Below the pieces are notes generated by a model. The model was not told the origin of the DNA. It saw only the letters and a program-made list of their open reading frames with translations, and did not search any database. The translations under genes were made by a program, and so were the position numbers. From positions 1-64,000 of the forward strand of contig CAWDTW010000069.1 of NCBI GenBank assembly GCA_963805295.1: a stretch of 64,000 nt of DNA. Direction: 5' to 3'. Within the stretch, counting starts at the first letter, position 1. Each line of letters begins with the position of its first letter. Shown here piece by piece: positions 42,640 through 51,371 of the stretch. Source of the stretch: Roseiarcus sp963805295. GTDB lineage: Bacteria; Pseudomonadota; Alphaproteobacteria; Rhizobiales; Beijerinckiaceae.

Positions 42640-43080
42640 GAGCCGAAACACACGCCTGTGAATGACCTGCACTTTGCAGAGGCCGTTGATCGCATCGGCG
42701 AGGGCGTTGTCGCAGGAATCGCCCAAGCTCACGTCAGACGGCTCGACGCCGGTTTCCGCCGGCTGTTCGGTGTAATTGATCGAGATATATCGGCTGCGTC
42801 AGCAGCCTTAATGGACGAGCGCGCCGTAGCGAACAAGTAGGCGCTCGTGAAGAGCCTGTTCCAGTGGGTCGACCACGAGGCTCGTATGCGCTGCTCTGCT
42901 CACCCGCCAGCCGACGATCCGCCGGGAGTAGGCGTCGATCGTTGAGGCGACATAGATGAAGCCGGTCCGGGCAGCGACATCAGTGAAATCGGAAACCCAA
43001 TGCCATTTGGGCGCAGGAGCCCGAAATTGCCGGTTGACGTGATCGAGAGGCCGCGGCGCCCCCGGATTTTCTTTCTGATC
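42640..43080 (-). pseudogene. IS3-family orfB transposase, degenerate
   Basis: Minus-strand fragments in more than one frame: FRAPAPKWHWVSDFTDVAAR then TGFIYVASTIDAYSRRIVGW (region of the first catalytic D) and, after stops, ISINYTEQPAETGVEPSDVS then LGDSCDNALADAINGLCKVQ (region of the third catalytic E, here partly altered). Order and spacing match the rve domain of IS3. Inactive remnant. Confidence 0.8.
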
Positions 43081-43083
43081 GTG

Positions 43084-44094
43084 CTACTTCATCGGCATGG
43101 GCGCCATCAAACCGCCTCGCGTCCATAGAGCGTTTAGGCCGCGATCCAATTGATACGGATGCCCTGTCGTGCGCTCGAAGATCTCGCCGTAATTGCCGGT
43201 GGCTGCGATTACTTTTGCCGCCCAGTCGTGCGCCAGTCCGAGCGCTTGCGCGGTGGCAAAATCGTGGCCGAGGAGTTGGGCGGCCCGCATGTCCTCCCGC
43301 TTGGCGGCCTCGGCCACATTATCGTGCGTGATGCCCAGCGCCTCGGCCTCGATCAGGGCGTAGACCGTCCAGTCGACGATGAGGCCAAAGGCCTGATCGC
43401 CATAGCGATAAGCGGGAACGACCGGATTTAGCGTAAGCGTCTCGGGCAAGAGAACGAAGTCGCTGGTCTGCGCGTGGAAGTTGGCGCGCGATTGCACAAG
43501 GCGCGTCTCCATTCCCGTGCCTGCGGCGCAGCGACGCACGGCAACGGCCGCATCCAGTTTGCCTTGCTCGGAATGGGCCTGTAGCCCGTACGGGATTTGC
43601 CGCCGGGTCAGCTCGTCGCGCAGCGTCCTCTCGGGCGGGCTCATGTCGAGCGCGCAGATCAATTTATCGCGCAGGCCGGCGAGGTCAGCGATGCCGCTCG
43701 CTTTCGCGACCATGACGCGCTGGGAGTCAAAGTACACAGGCGGCCCGAAGCCGACGCCGTATTGCATGGCCACCGTGGCGGACGGCGAAATGCCTACGGC
43801 CAGTTGGATTTTTCCGGCTTTCAGGGCGGCCAGCGCCTCTGGTTCGGCGGGAAAAACTTGAACCGCAAAGCTGTCCGTAGCGCCTTGAATGGCGATGGCC
43901 ACTGCGCGGCAAATCTCGCCGCCGAGGGCGGAGAGATTGCCGTGGATATCCCCTCCGTTCCAATCATCGACGCTTTGGACCGTGCCGCAATCGAAATGAT
44001 GGGATGCTCGGATAGCGGCAAGCGTTTGCGCTTGCGCCGCACACGTTAGTGACAGGAGGCCGAGAGCAAAAAGTCCGTAAACGAGGCGAGACAC
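43084..44094 (-). CDS. periplasmic substrate-binding protein, amino-acid ABC type
   Basis: About 336 residues from the GTG that gives a good signal peptide (SRLVYGLFALGLLSLTCAAQ); an upstream TTG/ATG at 44172 is possible but adds a polar stretch. Type 2 periplasmic binding fold (SBP_bac_3): DDWNGGDIHGNLSALGGEIC, LAVGISPSATVAMQYGVGFG, a hinge at FDSQRVMVAKASG and C-terminal GLIVDWTVYALIEAEALGI as in AapJ-like proteins. No permease or ATPase genes are adjacent, so it may serve a transporter elsewhere or another sensing role. Confidence 0.75.
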   Translation of the reverse strand: MSRLVYGLFALGLLSLTCAAQAQTLAAIRASHHFDCGTVQSVDDWNGGDIHGNLSALGGEICRAVAIAIQGATDSFAVQVFPAEPEALAALKAGKIQLAVGISPSATVAMQYGVGFGPPVYFDSQRVMVAKASGIADLAGLRDKLICALDMSPPERTLRDELTRRQIPYGLQAHSEQGKLDAAVAVRRCAAGTGMETRLVQSRANFHAQTSDFVLLPETLTLNPVVPAYRYGDQAFGLIVDWTVYALIEAEALGITHDNVAEAAKREDMRAAQLLGHDFATAQALGLAHDWAAKVIAATGNYGEIFERTTGHPYQLDRGLNALWTRGGLMAPMPMK

Positions 44095-44205
44095 ATCAAC
44101 GATCCTTGGACGCGGTTGCCGGCAACAAAACGGACGGAAGCCTCGGCTTCCGTCCGATCTGTGGTTATCCAAGGCCCCGAGCCGAGGACTGCGAGCCAGA
44201 ATGGA

Positions 44206-46395
44206 TCAAGGAGTCCAATTGCCCGCAGTGGGCGTACCGGGCGACTGAGTCGGCCGCGGGTTGACGTCGGTGGGGTATGGGTCGATCGGCTTGCCGTTCT
44301 TATAGTCGGCATAGGACCGGAAGTCGGTCGGAAGAATGCCGATCGCTTCGCAGGCGCCGTTCGTGTAGCCGTTTGGCGAATAATTCGGCGTCGCCAGATG
44401 GGGCAGAGTCTCGATCACTGCGGGAGGAGTGAACGTCGCCGCCGACGCGGGGATCGGCGGCTTTTCGCCTTGCAGTCGATCGTAGTCGAACGCCTCGGTC
44501 AGATCGCCGACATCGTTGTCCGGGTCGTCGGACGGACCGAGATCATCCTGGCCGAGATTCACCTTGCCGAGCACCTTGCCGCGCTTTTCGTCCGGCAGAA
44601 CCGCAAGAGGCACCAGACCGTTCAACTCGTTGATGAACTTAATGATGGAGCCGTGCTCGCTGTACCGATGCGAGATCTCGCCAGACGCGGCGTAGGGGGA
44701 AATCACGATCGTCGGAATGCGCGGGCCAGCCGCCAGGATCGAGCCGTCGCCAAACGTGCTGCGGCGCTCTGGCGAGACGTGATCGTAAAAGCCATCCGTT
44801 TCGTCGTAGGTGATGATGATGGCGCTCTCGGACCAGTATGGGCTGTTGGCGATGTCGTTGATCGCCTTCGCCGCGAACGCCTCGGAGATCTGCTGATCCG
44901 AGTAAGCCGGGTGATCGTCGTTTCCAATGAACGCGTGCTGAATCGCGGGTGTCGGGTCCACCGGAACGAGCCCGTCGTTGTTGTCATACCCGCCGCGCAG
45001 GTAGAACACGCCGCCATCGCTCGGAAGCGTCCCACCCTCGACCGCGGTGAAGAAGTCCTTGGCGCCGTGCAGGTTGTTGTTCAGAACCTGCGGGTTGTCG
45101 GCCAGGTAGCCAAAATATTGCGGCCCGTTGTGATGCAAGACATAGCCGGTGTTCAGCCCAGGGTTGTTCGTCGGATTTGGCATGGCCGTGTTTTGAGGTT
45201 CGTAGGGATCCGAGGCGTCATTGGCGTTGAAGCCTTGTTGATACCAACCCCACTGCACCGGGCGGTTGAAGGCCGCGATTTTCTTGATGTCATCCTGCAC
45301 GTCGCGCAGATCGGCCGCCGGATTGGGGTCGGTCGCGATGATCTTCGCGATGTTAGATCCCATGAACGACAGCGGCAGCGTCGCGAAGGTCAAATCGACC
45401 GTCGGATTCGCCGGGTTTTCGTCGAAGTTGTAGGGTGGCTTGACCGCGCTGGTGTCCAGGTTGGAGCCGGGGAACGGGCCGGGGTCGCTCACCACGGGAA
45501 CGAACGCGTTGCTCGTGGACGGCATGATTTTGGAGCCGTAGCTGGCCCCCAAGACATTCGGGAACGACGGATTGGCGTAGGTGGTCGCCACACCCTGATC
45601 CGGATGCTCCGCCCATTGCGTCTGACCGGACTGCCCGGCGATGATCGCGATCGCATTCGGGGTCGACGGCCCGACGATCGTCTGGCGGAAGTTGTCGAAC
45701 AGGACGAAGTGCTTCGCCCACGACCACATGAAGGGGATCGTGTCGCAATCGATGTGGCCGATGTCGGTTTCGGCCTTTTGCGACTGAGCGAGCGTGATCG
45801 CGGTCGGCGCGGAGCCCGTGTTCGTCACGATATTGCCTGACGCGTCGGTGGTCAGTCCCTCCTGATCCATCGCGTAGCGGTCATTGGCCGCAATCCCCGT
45901 CGTGGGATTGACATCCAGGCTGTTCGCCATGCCCTGGTGGCTATGATCCACCGAAATCTCGTCGGCCGGATAGATCGGCACGATCTGTCCGTGAGTCGCG
46001 ACGACGGCCTGCGGCAACAGGAACGGAGAGATCGTCTTGACGTTCATCGACGACGACGCGTCGAGAAAGCGCTGAGTGAAGCTCGGCGTCTTGTCGGCCG
46101 GAGTGACGCCGTCGGGAGCATCGAAAAGGCCGTTGGCGCCCGGGTAGGTGCCGAAGTAGTGGTCGAAGAACTCGTTCTCGTGGAAGATCACGAACACGTA
46201 TTTGACCTTGCGGCGCAGAAGCTCGATCTTCTCTTCCAGCGAGCGGTGGTCGTCCCGATCTCGATAGCCGTCGCTATTCTCCGACGAATTGCCATAGGAG
46301 CCGTCCCACCCGCCGCCGAACGCCATGGCGTTCGAAACCATTGCCAGAACGCTCACGGCGGCTACGGCTGATTTGCGGTATTTTTTGCTGCGCAT
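44206..46395 (-). CDS. secreted phosphoesterase (acid phosphatase / phospholipase C superfamily)
   Basis: 729 residues, AAGGGGAG upstream. Signal peptide (SAVAAVSVLAMVSNAMAFGG). The alkaline-phosphatase-like phosphoesterase domain has its metal-site motifs: KYVFVIFHENEFFDHYFG, VDHSHQGMANSLDVN, and SAIIITYDETDGFYDHVSP; ISPYAASGEISHRYSEHGSI near the C-terminus. Unlike the usual HEN-R-S nucleophile stretch, this one has F after HEN-E, and should be compared with AcpA. It would hydrolyse phosphate esters outside the cytoplasm. No Pho-regulated neighbours are visible. Confidence 0.85.
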   Translation of the reverse strand: MRSKKYRKSAVAAVSVLAMVSNAMAFGGGWDGSYGNSSENSDGYRDRDDHRSLEEKIELLRRKVKYVFVIFHENEFFDHYFGTYPGANGLFDAPDGVTPADKTPSFTQRFLDASSSMNVKTISPFLLPQAVVATHGQIVPIYPADEISVDHSHQGMANSLDVNPTTGIAANDRYAMDQEGLTTDASGNIVTNTGSAPTAITLAQSQKAETDIGHIDCDTIPFMWSWAKHFVLFDNFRQTIVGPSTPNAIAIIAGQSGQTQWAEHPDQGVATTYANPSFPNVLGASYGSKIMPSTSNAFVPVVSDPGPFPGSNLDTSAVKPPYNFDENPANPTVDLTFATLPLSFMGSNIAKIIATDPNPAADLRDVQDDIKKIAAFNRPVQWGWYQQGFNANDASDPYEPQNTAMPNPTNNPGLNTGYVLHHNGPQYFGYLADNPQVLNNNLHGAKDFFTAVEGGTLPSDGGVFYLRGGYDNNDGLVPVDPTPAIQHAFIGNDDHPAYSDQQISEAFAAKAINDIANSPYWSESAIIITYDETDGFYDHVSPERRSTFGDGSILAAGPRIPTIVISPYAASGEISHRYSEHGSIIKFINELNGLVPLAVLPDEKRGKVLGKVNLGQDDLGPSDDPDNDVGDLTEAFDYDRLQGEKPPIPASAATFTPPAVIETLPHLATPNYSPNGYTNGACEAIGILPTDFRSYADYKNGKPIDPYPTDVNPRPTQSPGTPTAGNWTP

Positions 46396-46675
46396 GTGCT
46401 CGCTCCCCTTTAGAATCCACGGAATTGGTCGCGCCCGGATATCGCCTGACGCGGCGGCATGAATGGCTATTAGGTCTGAATTGCAGGTTGATGACAGTTC
46501 AACAACGCTAGCGTAACGTTGCCACTATCGATGCCGTCGGGGCCGATCGCCGACTGCGTCGGCCGTTATGGCACGATGGAACCGGCGCACAATTGACAAA
46601 GTCTACCGAGGCCGACTTGAACGTTTAACGCCATTGGAATAGATCACAAGTCCTAGGATTCGCTACGAGGCTGGC
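46396..46675. other. divergent intergenic region
   Basis: Separates the phosphoesterase gene (minus) from a secreted-protein gene (plus). Presumably holds both promoters; no operator recognised. Confidence 0.4.
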
Positions 46676-47066
46676 ATGAAGAGGCTGATGCAAGTTGGTC
46701 GGGCTGAGATTCCACTGACCGCGCAACTGCGAATGCTAACCGCTGTAGCGGCGTCGATCGCATGGTTCGGCGCCCCGGCGGCGCACGCGCAGGGATCATC
46801 GCCAGGAGGAGACACCATTATCGACCTCGCACACGACGAAAACGACTATCGCGTTCGCCCCGATCCGGCTCCGGGTTTCGTGCACGTGACCCTACAAATT
46901 GTTCTAACCAAGGATAATACTATTATCGAAAACTACAACGAAAATACAGGTAATGGTCGCCATGACAGCGGAAGCTCCGAAGGTAAAATCGGGTCGAGAC
47001 TCCGCGCACATAGAAACTTACTAACGAACACGGGAAACCAACCGCGCATTGATTTCTCTGCGCCGT
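46676..47066 (+). pseudogene. small secreted protein, 3' end displaced by ISAzo13
   Basis: Starts MKRLMQVGRAEIP with a membrane/signal segment (LRMLTAVAASIAWFGAPAAH then AQGS). The mature part (DLAHDENDYRVRPDPAPGFV, HVTLQIVLTKDNTIIENYNE) looks like a natural exported protein. Near 47066 the frame enters the left end of the ISAzo13 and gains an unrelated cysteine-rich tail. The lost part may have been short. Family unknown. Confidence 0.6.
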
Positions 47067-48400
47067 TAAGGCGATGCCCAAACACTATTGCTTCATTTCG
47101 TGAAACCTCGGCGAGATGCTGTAGTTCCATTCTGGATGGAATGAGTCTCGGGTCATGTTGAGGGTCGCCATTTCCGCGTCCGAGACCTTGATGCCCTTTG
47201 GATAGGTGTTGCTATCGAGTTCGCAGCGGATTTTGAGACCGGTTTTCGTCGTGGTGTTGGCGATCAGTTCGATGACGATGAGGAGGCTGAGGAGTGGCGT
47301 CGCGCGCCAGTTCTGCGTGATGTGGCAGAACATGCGATGCTCGATCTTGTTCCACTTCGAAGTCCCTGGCGGATAGTGGCAAACCTGAATGATCAGACCG
47401 GTTTCGTCCGCGAGTTGTTGGAGGGCCAACTTCCAGAGCCGCAGCCGTGAACCATTGGAGCCGCCGCCGTCGGCCGTGATCATCAGGCGCCTCATCCCGG
47501 GATAGAGCTTCCAACCCATCTGATCGAGCCAGCATCGGACGGCGTTGACGGCGAACTCCCCGGTGTCGTGGTCGATTCCGAGGCTGACATAGCCGAGGTT
47601 GGCGCCGATGTCGTAGACCCCGTAAGGGACGACCTTGCCCAACTCCTTGTCCTCGAAATCGTGAGCGTTGACCTCGATCGGTTCGCCCTGCGGCCCATAG
47701 TCGCTACCGCCGTTCTTGAATTCGCCCAGCAATTCCTTCTTCTTCGCGTCGATCGATATCACGGGTTCGCCGGCCGCCTGAAACGCCTCGACCTTCGCGT
47801 TGATATATTCGAACTGGGCGTCGCGATCAGGATGTTTGCCGGCTTCCTTGGTCTTGCGGTTGGAATGGCGACAATATTTCAGTTCCTCCAGCAGCTTGGG
47901 AATGGTCGAGGAACTCACTTTGTGACCCATGGCGCGAAGCGCCGTCGCCAGCTTGTCGTGGCTCTTGGAGACCCATCGCAACGGCCGCATCGGGTCGCCC
48001 ATCGTCGCCGGCTCGAGCAATCGTTGCAAGTCCTCCAACAGCGTCGGGTCCTTGACCGTCAACCGAGGAGTGCCCCCGCCCTTGCGCCGCACCTCTCCCG
48101 TCAAGGAGCCGGGGTTCCGCAAGTCCTTCAGACCGCGCCCAATCGTGCTCCGGGCGACCTTCGTCGCGCGCGCGACCGCCGCAATCCCGCCGTAGCCCGC
48201 CGCCTTCGCCTCCGCCGCCGCGCTCAACCGCCGGCGTCGCTCGTCCAGCGAAGGCCGAAGCGCGTCAAACCGGACGCGCAGGGATAATTCGTCTATCATC
48301 ATCACGATATAGACGCTCGCCTCGCACTCGGGAATCCGCTAAACAGCCGATGCCAGTAAAATCGCAAATTCCGAATCGGCTATTTTTGGGCGTCGCCTAA
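47067..48400 (-). mobile_element. ISAzo13-family insertion sequence
   Basis: Terminal repeats TTAAGGCGATGCCCAAA (left) and TTAGGCGACGCCCAAAA (right, reverse complement) flank a single intact transposase gene. No target duplication could be recognised with confidence. It lies between a truncated secreted-protein gene and the S49 peptidase gene, whose stop codon TAG is formed by the tip of the element. Confidence 0.75.
47085..48305 (-). CDS. ISAzo13-family transposase
   Basis: 406 residues, uninterrupted. N-terminal helical DNA-binding region (GGIAAVARATKVARSTIGRG), then the DDE domain: D in PVISIDAKKKELLGEFKNGG, D in LMITADGGGSNGSRLR, E in GTSKWNKIEHRMFCHI. C-terminal YPKGIKVSDAEMATLNM and HPEWNYSISP are family hallmarks. 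Confidence 0.93.
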   Translation of the reverse strand: MMMIDELSLRVRFDALRPSLDERRRRLSAAAEAKAAGYGGIAAVARATKVARSTIGRGLKDLRNPGSLTGEVRRKGGGTPRLTVKDPTLLEDLQRLLEPATMGDPMRPLRWVSKSHDKLATALRAMGHKVSSSTIPKLLEELKYCRHSNRKTKEAGKHPDRDAQFEYINAKVEAFQAAGEPVISIDAKKKELLGEFKNGGSDYGPQGEPIEVNAHDFEDKELGKVVPYGVYDIGANLGYVSLGIDHDTGEFAVNAVRCWLDQMGWKLYPGMRRLMITADGGGSNGSRLRLWKLALQQLADETGLIIQVCHYPPGTSKWNKIEHRMFCHITQNWRATPLLSLLIVIELIANTTTKTGLKIRCELDSNTYPKGIKVSDAEMATLNMTRDSFHPEWNYSISPRFHEMKQ

Positions 48401-49415
48401 GGCGCATGTAACGCAAAGCGCTTCACCGCGCTGTTAATCGCTGCCCGCGCCGCAATCCCGAGCCCGCTGAGCAACTGCTGGAGCAAATTCTTGCGCGCTT
48501 CCGTCGTGACCTCGTAGAGCCGCGCGCTGTCGCGGGCGCGGAACAAAAATTCGTCGCCTGTCGCGATCTCGTCGACGAGGCCCAAGGCCAGCGCCTCGCG
48601 CGCGAGCCAATGGTCGCCGTCGGCGACCCGGTCGATGTCGACGGCCGGACGGCACTCCGCGACATGGGTCTTGAACGCCTCGTGGGTGGCGTCGAGCTTG
48701 CCGCGGAAATGCTCGCGCCCCTGCCGGCGTGATCTCGCCGAGCACCGAGACCGTGCGCTTGAACTCGCCCGCGGTCATCTCCTCGAAGTCGATCTCGTTC
48801 TTCTTCAGCAGCCGGTGCAGGTTGGGCGACCGGCGCGACGACGCCGATCGAGCCGACGACGGCGAAGGGCGCGGCGACGATACGGTCGGCGGCCGAGGCC
48901 ATCATGTAGCCGCCGCTCGCCGCCACCTGGTCGACCGAGGCGGTCACTTTGATCTTGCGCTCGCGCAGGCGCAGAATTTCGGCCGCGGCGAGGCCGTAGC
49001 CGGTCACCGTGCCGCCGCCGCTTTCGATCCTGATGACCGCCTCGTCCGTCTCCGGCCGGGCGACGGTCAAGACCGCGTCGATCTCATGGCCGAGCTGCTT
49101 TACCGCGGTTGCGCGCATGTCGCCCTTGAACGCCATCACATAGATGCGCTTGCCGGGCGGTTCGCCGCGGCGGGCCTTCATCTCCTTCTTGCGGGCCTTC
49201 GCGAACGCCTTGCGCTGCTTCTTGTCGAGGAGCTCGGCGTTCATCGCGTCGCGCATGTCGTCGTAGCGCTCGTTGAGCGAGCGGACCTTGATCTCCCGGT
49301 CCTTCGGCTCGCCCGAGCGCGCAAGCCGCGCGACGAGGATCGCGAGGCCGCCGAGCGCCGCCACGATGAGCAGCGCCTTCAGGGCGAAAGCGGCGATGTC
49401 CAACCAGAAGGCCAT
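48397..49415 (-). pseudogene. S49 (SohB/SppA-type) membrane peptidase, two frameshifts
   Basis: About 338 residues if joined. N-terminal membrane helix (IAAFALKALLIVAALGGLAI), basic linker, then the ClpP-like fold with catalytic S167 in VDQVAASGGYMMASAA and the general-base lysine in EMTAGEFKRTVSVLG. One extra base near 48835 and another near 48720 move the reading frame twice; the pieces QSPNLHRLLKKNEIDFEEM, REHFRGKLDATHEAFKTHV and MGLVDEIATGDEFLFRARDS follow in order. Such peptidases clear membrane and signal peptides. Conservation across both breaks argues for sequence error. The final stop lies in the ISAzo13 end. Confidence 0.75.
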
Positions 49416-49497
49416 GGGAAGTCCTCGAGACGAAAGGCCAGATATAGGATGAGCGTCCGCTTTTTCACCGGCGCGGCCCGGTTGGCAAGGCGGGGCC

Positions 49498-50016
49498 TCA
49501 ATCCCACGAAAGCCGGTTCTTCGGCAGTCGCCCGCTCGGATCGAAGACCTTGACCTGATCGGGCAGGCGGCCGCTCCAGCGCCACAAGACGAGATTGGCG
49601 TCGCCGGCGCTCGCCCCGTTGACGGTGCTCGGCGCGCGCAATCCCGCCGCGCCGCCCGCGATGAGCTTGCGGGCGAGACGCCATGAGGGAGGGTCGCGCC
49701 CGGCCGCGGCGTCCGCGAACCAGGCGCACGCCATGTCCTCCTCGGCGACGCCCGCGGCTCTCCGGTCGGCCTCGGCGCGAAGATCGAAGACGTCCTCGCA
49801 GTCGATCTCGTAGGTGCACAGCACGCAGGGCTCGAACTTGCGGGCGAACCCTTGAGCCGCCTCCTTGACGGCGGTCATCGGGTCGAGCGCAACGTAGAGC
49901 GTGGGCGTCCCCTTGGGGTTGAACCTGCCGCCGTGAATGGCCGCCCCGTCGCCGGACATCGGCTTGAACGACCAGCGGGGATCGTGGGCGCGCCAGGCGA
50001 GGCCCTGAAACCTCAA
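49498..50016 (-). CDS. RES-domain toxin
   Basis: 172 residues from a TTG that overlaps the antitoxin stop (TTGA): RFQGLAWRAHDPRWSFKPMS. RES fold: W-R near the N-terminus, GGRFNPKGTPTLYVALDPMT with the family's G-R-[FW]-N, then a helical middle and C-terminal DANLVLWRWSGRLPDQVKVF. RES toxins are ADP-ribosyltransferase-like enzymes that consume NAD+. Encoded downstream of and coupled to an Xre/ParS-type antitoxin. Confidence 0.87.
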   Translation of the reverse strand: MRFQGLAWRAHDPRWSFKPMSGDGAAIHGGRFNPKGTPTLYVALDPMTAVKEAAQGFARKFEPCVLCTYEIDCEDVFDLRAEADRRAAGVAEEDMACAWFADAAAGRDPPSWRLARKLIAGGAAGLRAPSTVNGASAGDANLVLWRWSGRLPDQVKVFDPSGRLPKNRLSWD

Positions 50017-50357
50017 GCAAAGCCGCCCATCGCGATGGAATCGAGATAGTCGCGCAGCGCCGTCGCCTCGCCCGACTTCACCAGCTGCTCCGCCGTGCGC
50101 CCGCCGAAGGCGGGGATCGGCTCGGCGCGATACCAGGCCATGGCCTGCGCCGGGCCGCCGGCCCAAGGAGCGACGCGGGTCAAAATCTCGTTCATCTCGC
50201 GCAGACGCGTCTGCGTCTTGGCCGCGCTCAGGCGGCTCGTCTTGTAGAGAGCCTCGGGCGCGAGCCCGATCGTGTCGGCGAGCTGCTTCTTGGAGAGACC
50301 GTATTCGCCGAGGGGCGGGGTTGCGGGGGCGGACTGCTTCGGCTTCGTTGGCGCCAT
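50013..50357 (-). CDS. Xre-type antitoxin of the RES pair (ParS/MbcA-like)
   Basis: 114 residues. N-terminal HTH (YGLSKKQLADTIGLAPEALY) and C-terminal toxin-binding domain (MNEILTRVAPWAGGPAQAMA, FGGRTAEQLVKSGEATALRD), the DUF2384 pattern. It blocks the NAD+ pocket of the toxin with its extended C-terminus in known complexes, and represses the operon through the HTH. Confidence 0.87.
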   Translation of the reverse strand: MAPTKPKQSAPATPPLGEYGLSKKQLADTIGLAPEALYKTSRLSAAKTQTRLREMNEILTRVAPWAGGPAQAMAWYRAEPIPAFGGRTAEQLVKSGEATALRDYLDSIAMGGFA

Positions 50358-50522
50358 GTCCGTTCCTTTACCCTCTATATGGGGCGTAATATAGGACGAA
50401 TGCTTGGCGGGAGCAAGCGTCGCGCCGCCTCGGGCGGTCCCGCCGGCGGGCCGGAGCGGGAAGGGGAATCACTAAGGGGTATACGAAATACCCTGTGTGC
50501 TTATGTTTGAGGCATCGTCGGG

Positions 50523-50987
50523 TCACTTCGTTCCGAGCTTTTCGGCCAACGCTGCGATGATCGACCTTTGCCCCCTTGTCACCTTCACCAACGCCTCATC
50601 AAGATCATGCCAGCCGGCTTTATCGACCTCCGGGAATTCGGCTAATTCCCCCGAACGAGGAGGCCACTCCATTGAAAACGTGTTGCTGTCGAGCAACGCA
50701 GGATCAAAATCTCCCTCGCAACCCCATGCGACAATCGTCTTGCCGCCCGGCTGTCTGTGCGCTCCGAGGTCCAGAAACTCTCCATCGATCGACATTCCAG
50801 TCTCTTCAAAGAATTCCCGCTTGGCGGCGGCCAGCAGGTCTTCGTCTTCGTCCGCCAGGCCTTTTGGTATTGACCACGCTCCATCATCCTTCTTGGCCCA
50901 GAACGGGCCGCCCGGATGCACGAGCATGACTTGTACGCCGGTCGGACGCTTCCGAAACAACAAAATTCCTGCGCTGATCTTCGCCAT
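50523..50987 (-). CDS. NUDIX hydrolase
   Basis: 154 residues from ATG (MAKISAGILLFRKRPTGVQV); the frame stays open far upstream but that part is alanine-rich and unlike the family. The NUDIX box is complete: GLADEDEDLLAAAKREFFEE followed by TGM (G-x5-E-x7-RE-U-x-EE-x-G-U). The W-rich segment GPFWAKKDDGAWSIPKG and the C-terminal GWHDLDEALVKVTRGQ fit the small MutT-like housecleaning branch that hydrolyses (di)nucleotide phosphates. Single gene. Confidence 0.9.
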   Translation of the reverse strand: MAKISAGILLFRKRPTGVQVMLVHPGGPFWAKKDDGAWSIPKGLADEDEDLLAAAKREFFEETGMSIDGEFLDLGAHRQPGGKTIVAWGCEGDFDPALLDSNTFSMEWPPRSGELAEFPEVDKAGWHDLDEALVKVTRGQRSIIAALAEKLGTK

Positions 50988-51371
50988 GCCGGCGCCCTTC
51001 CCGTCCGCCGCCGCGCTCACGGTCGCAGCCGCGGCGCTGCCTGTTGCGGGTCGCTGAACGTTGCAGAAAAGGGGTAAGGGGAGCAAATCGGCGGGCGCGG
51101 CCGAGGTCGGCGCCGCTTCCGGCCCGGGCGCGGCCGACGGCGCGTCACCCTCGAACCCATGCGAAGGCCGCATAACGCCAATACCTCATAGGCGATTTTC
51201 GTGCCGGGGAATCCGGCCGCTACTCCCGTTAGGGCGTGACGAACCGGCCGCCCGCCTCGACCGGCGCGTTGGGGCCGCGGGGAACCTGGAGCGATGCGCG
51301 CAACAACCGTCTCGGGCGGGACCGTCCGTCCCGCCCGCGAGGCGTTCGCTCGAAGCGCCAGGCGCTCGCGC
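50988..51371. other. gap between NUDIX and ornithine decarboxylase genes
   Basis: No gene supported; the alanine-rich frame upstream of the NUDIX start is read-through. It contains a GC-rich hairpin listed separately. Confidence 0.4.
51313..51337 (-). terminator. GC-rich hairpin downstream of the decarboxylase gene
   Basis: Ten-base perfect arms, CGGGCGGGAC and GTCCCGCCCG, with a five-base loop. It lies 35 bases past the stop codon of the decarboxylase gene. There is no T-run, so it may act as a weak or Rho-assisted terminator or protect the 3' end. Confidence 0.5.
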
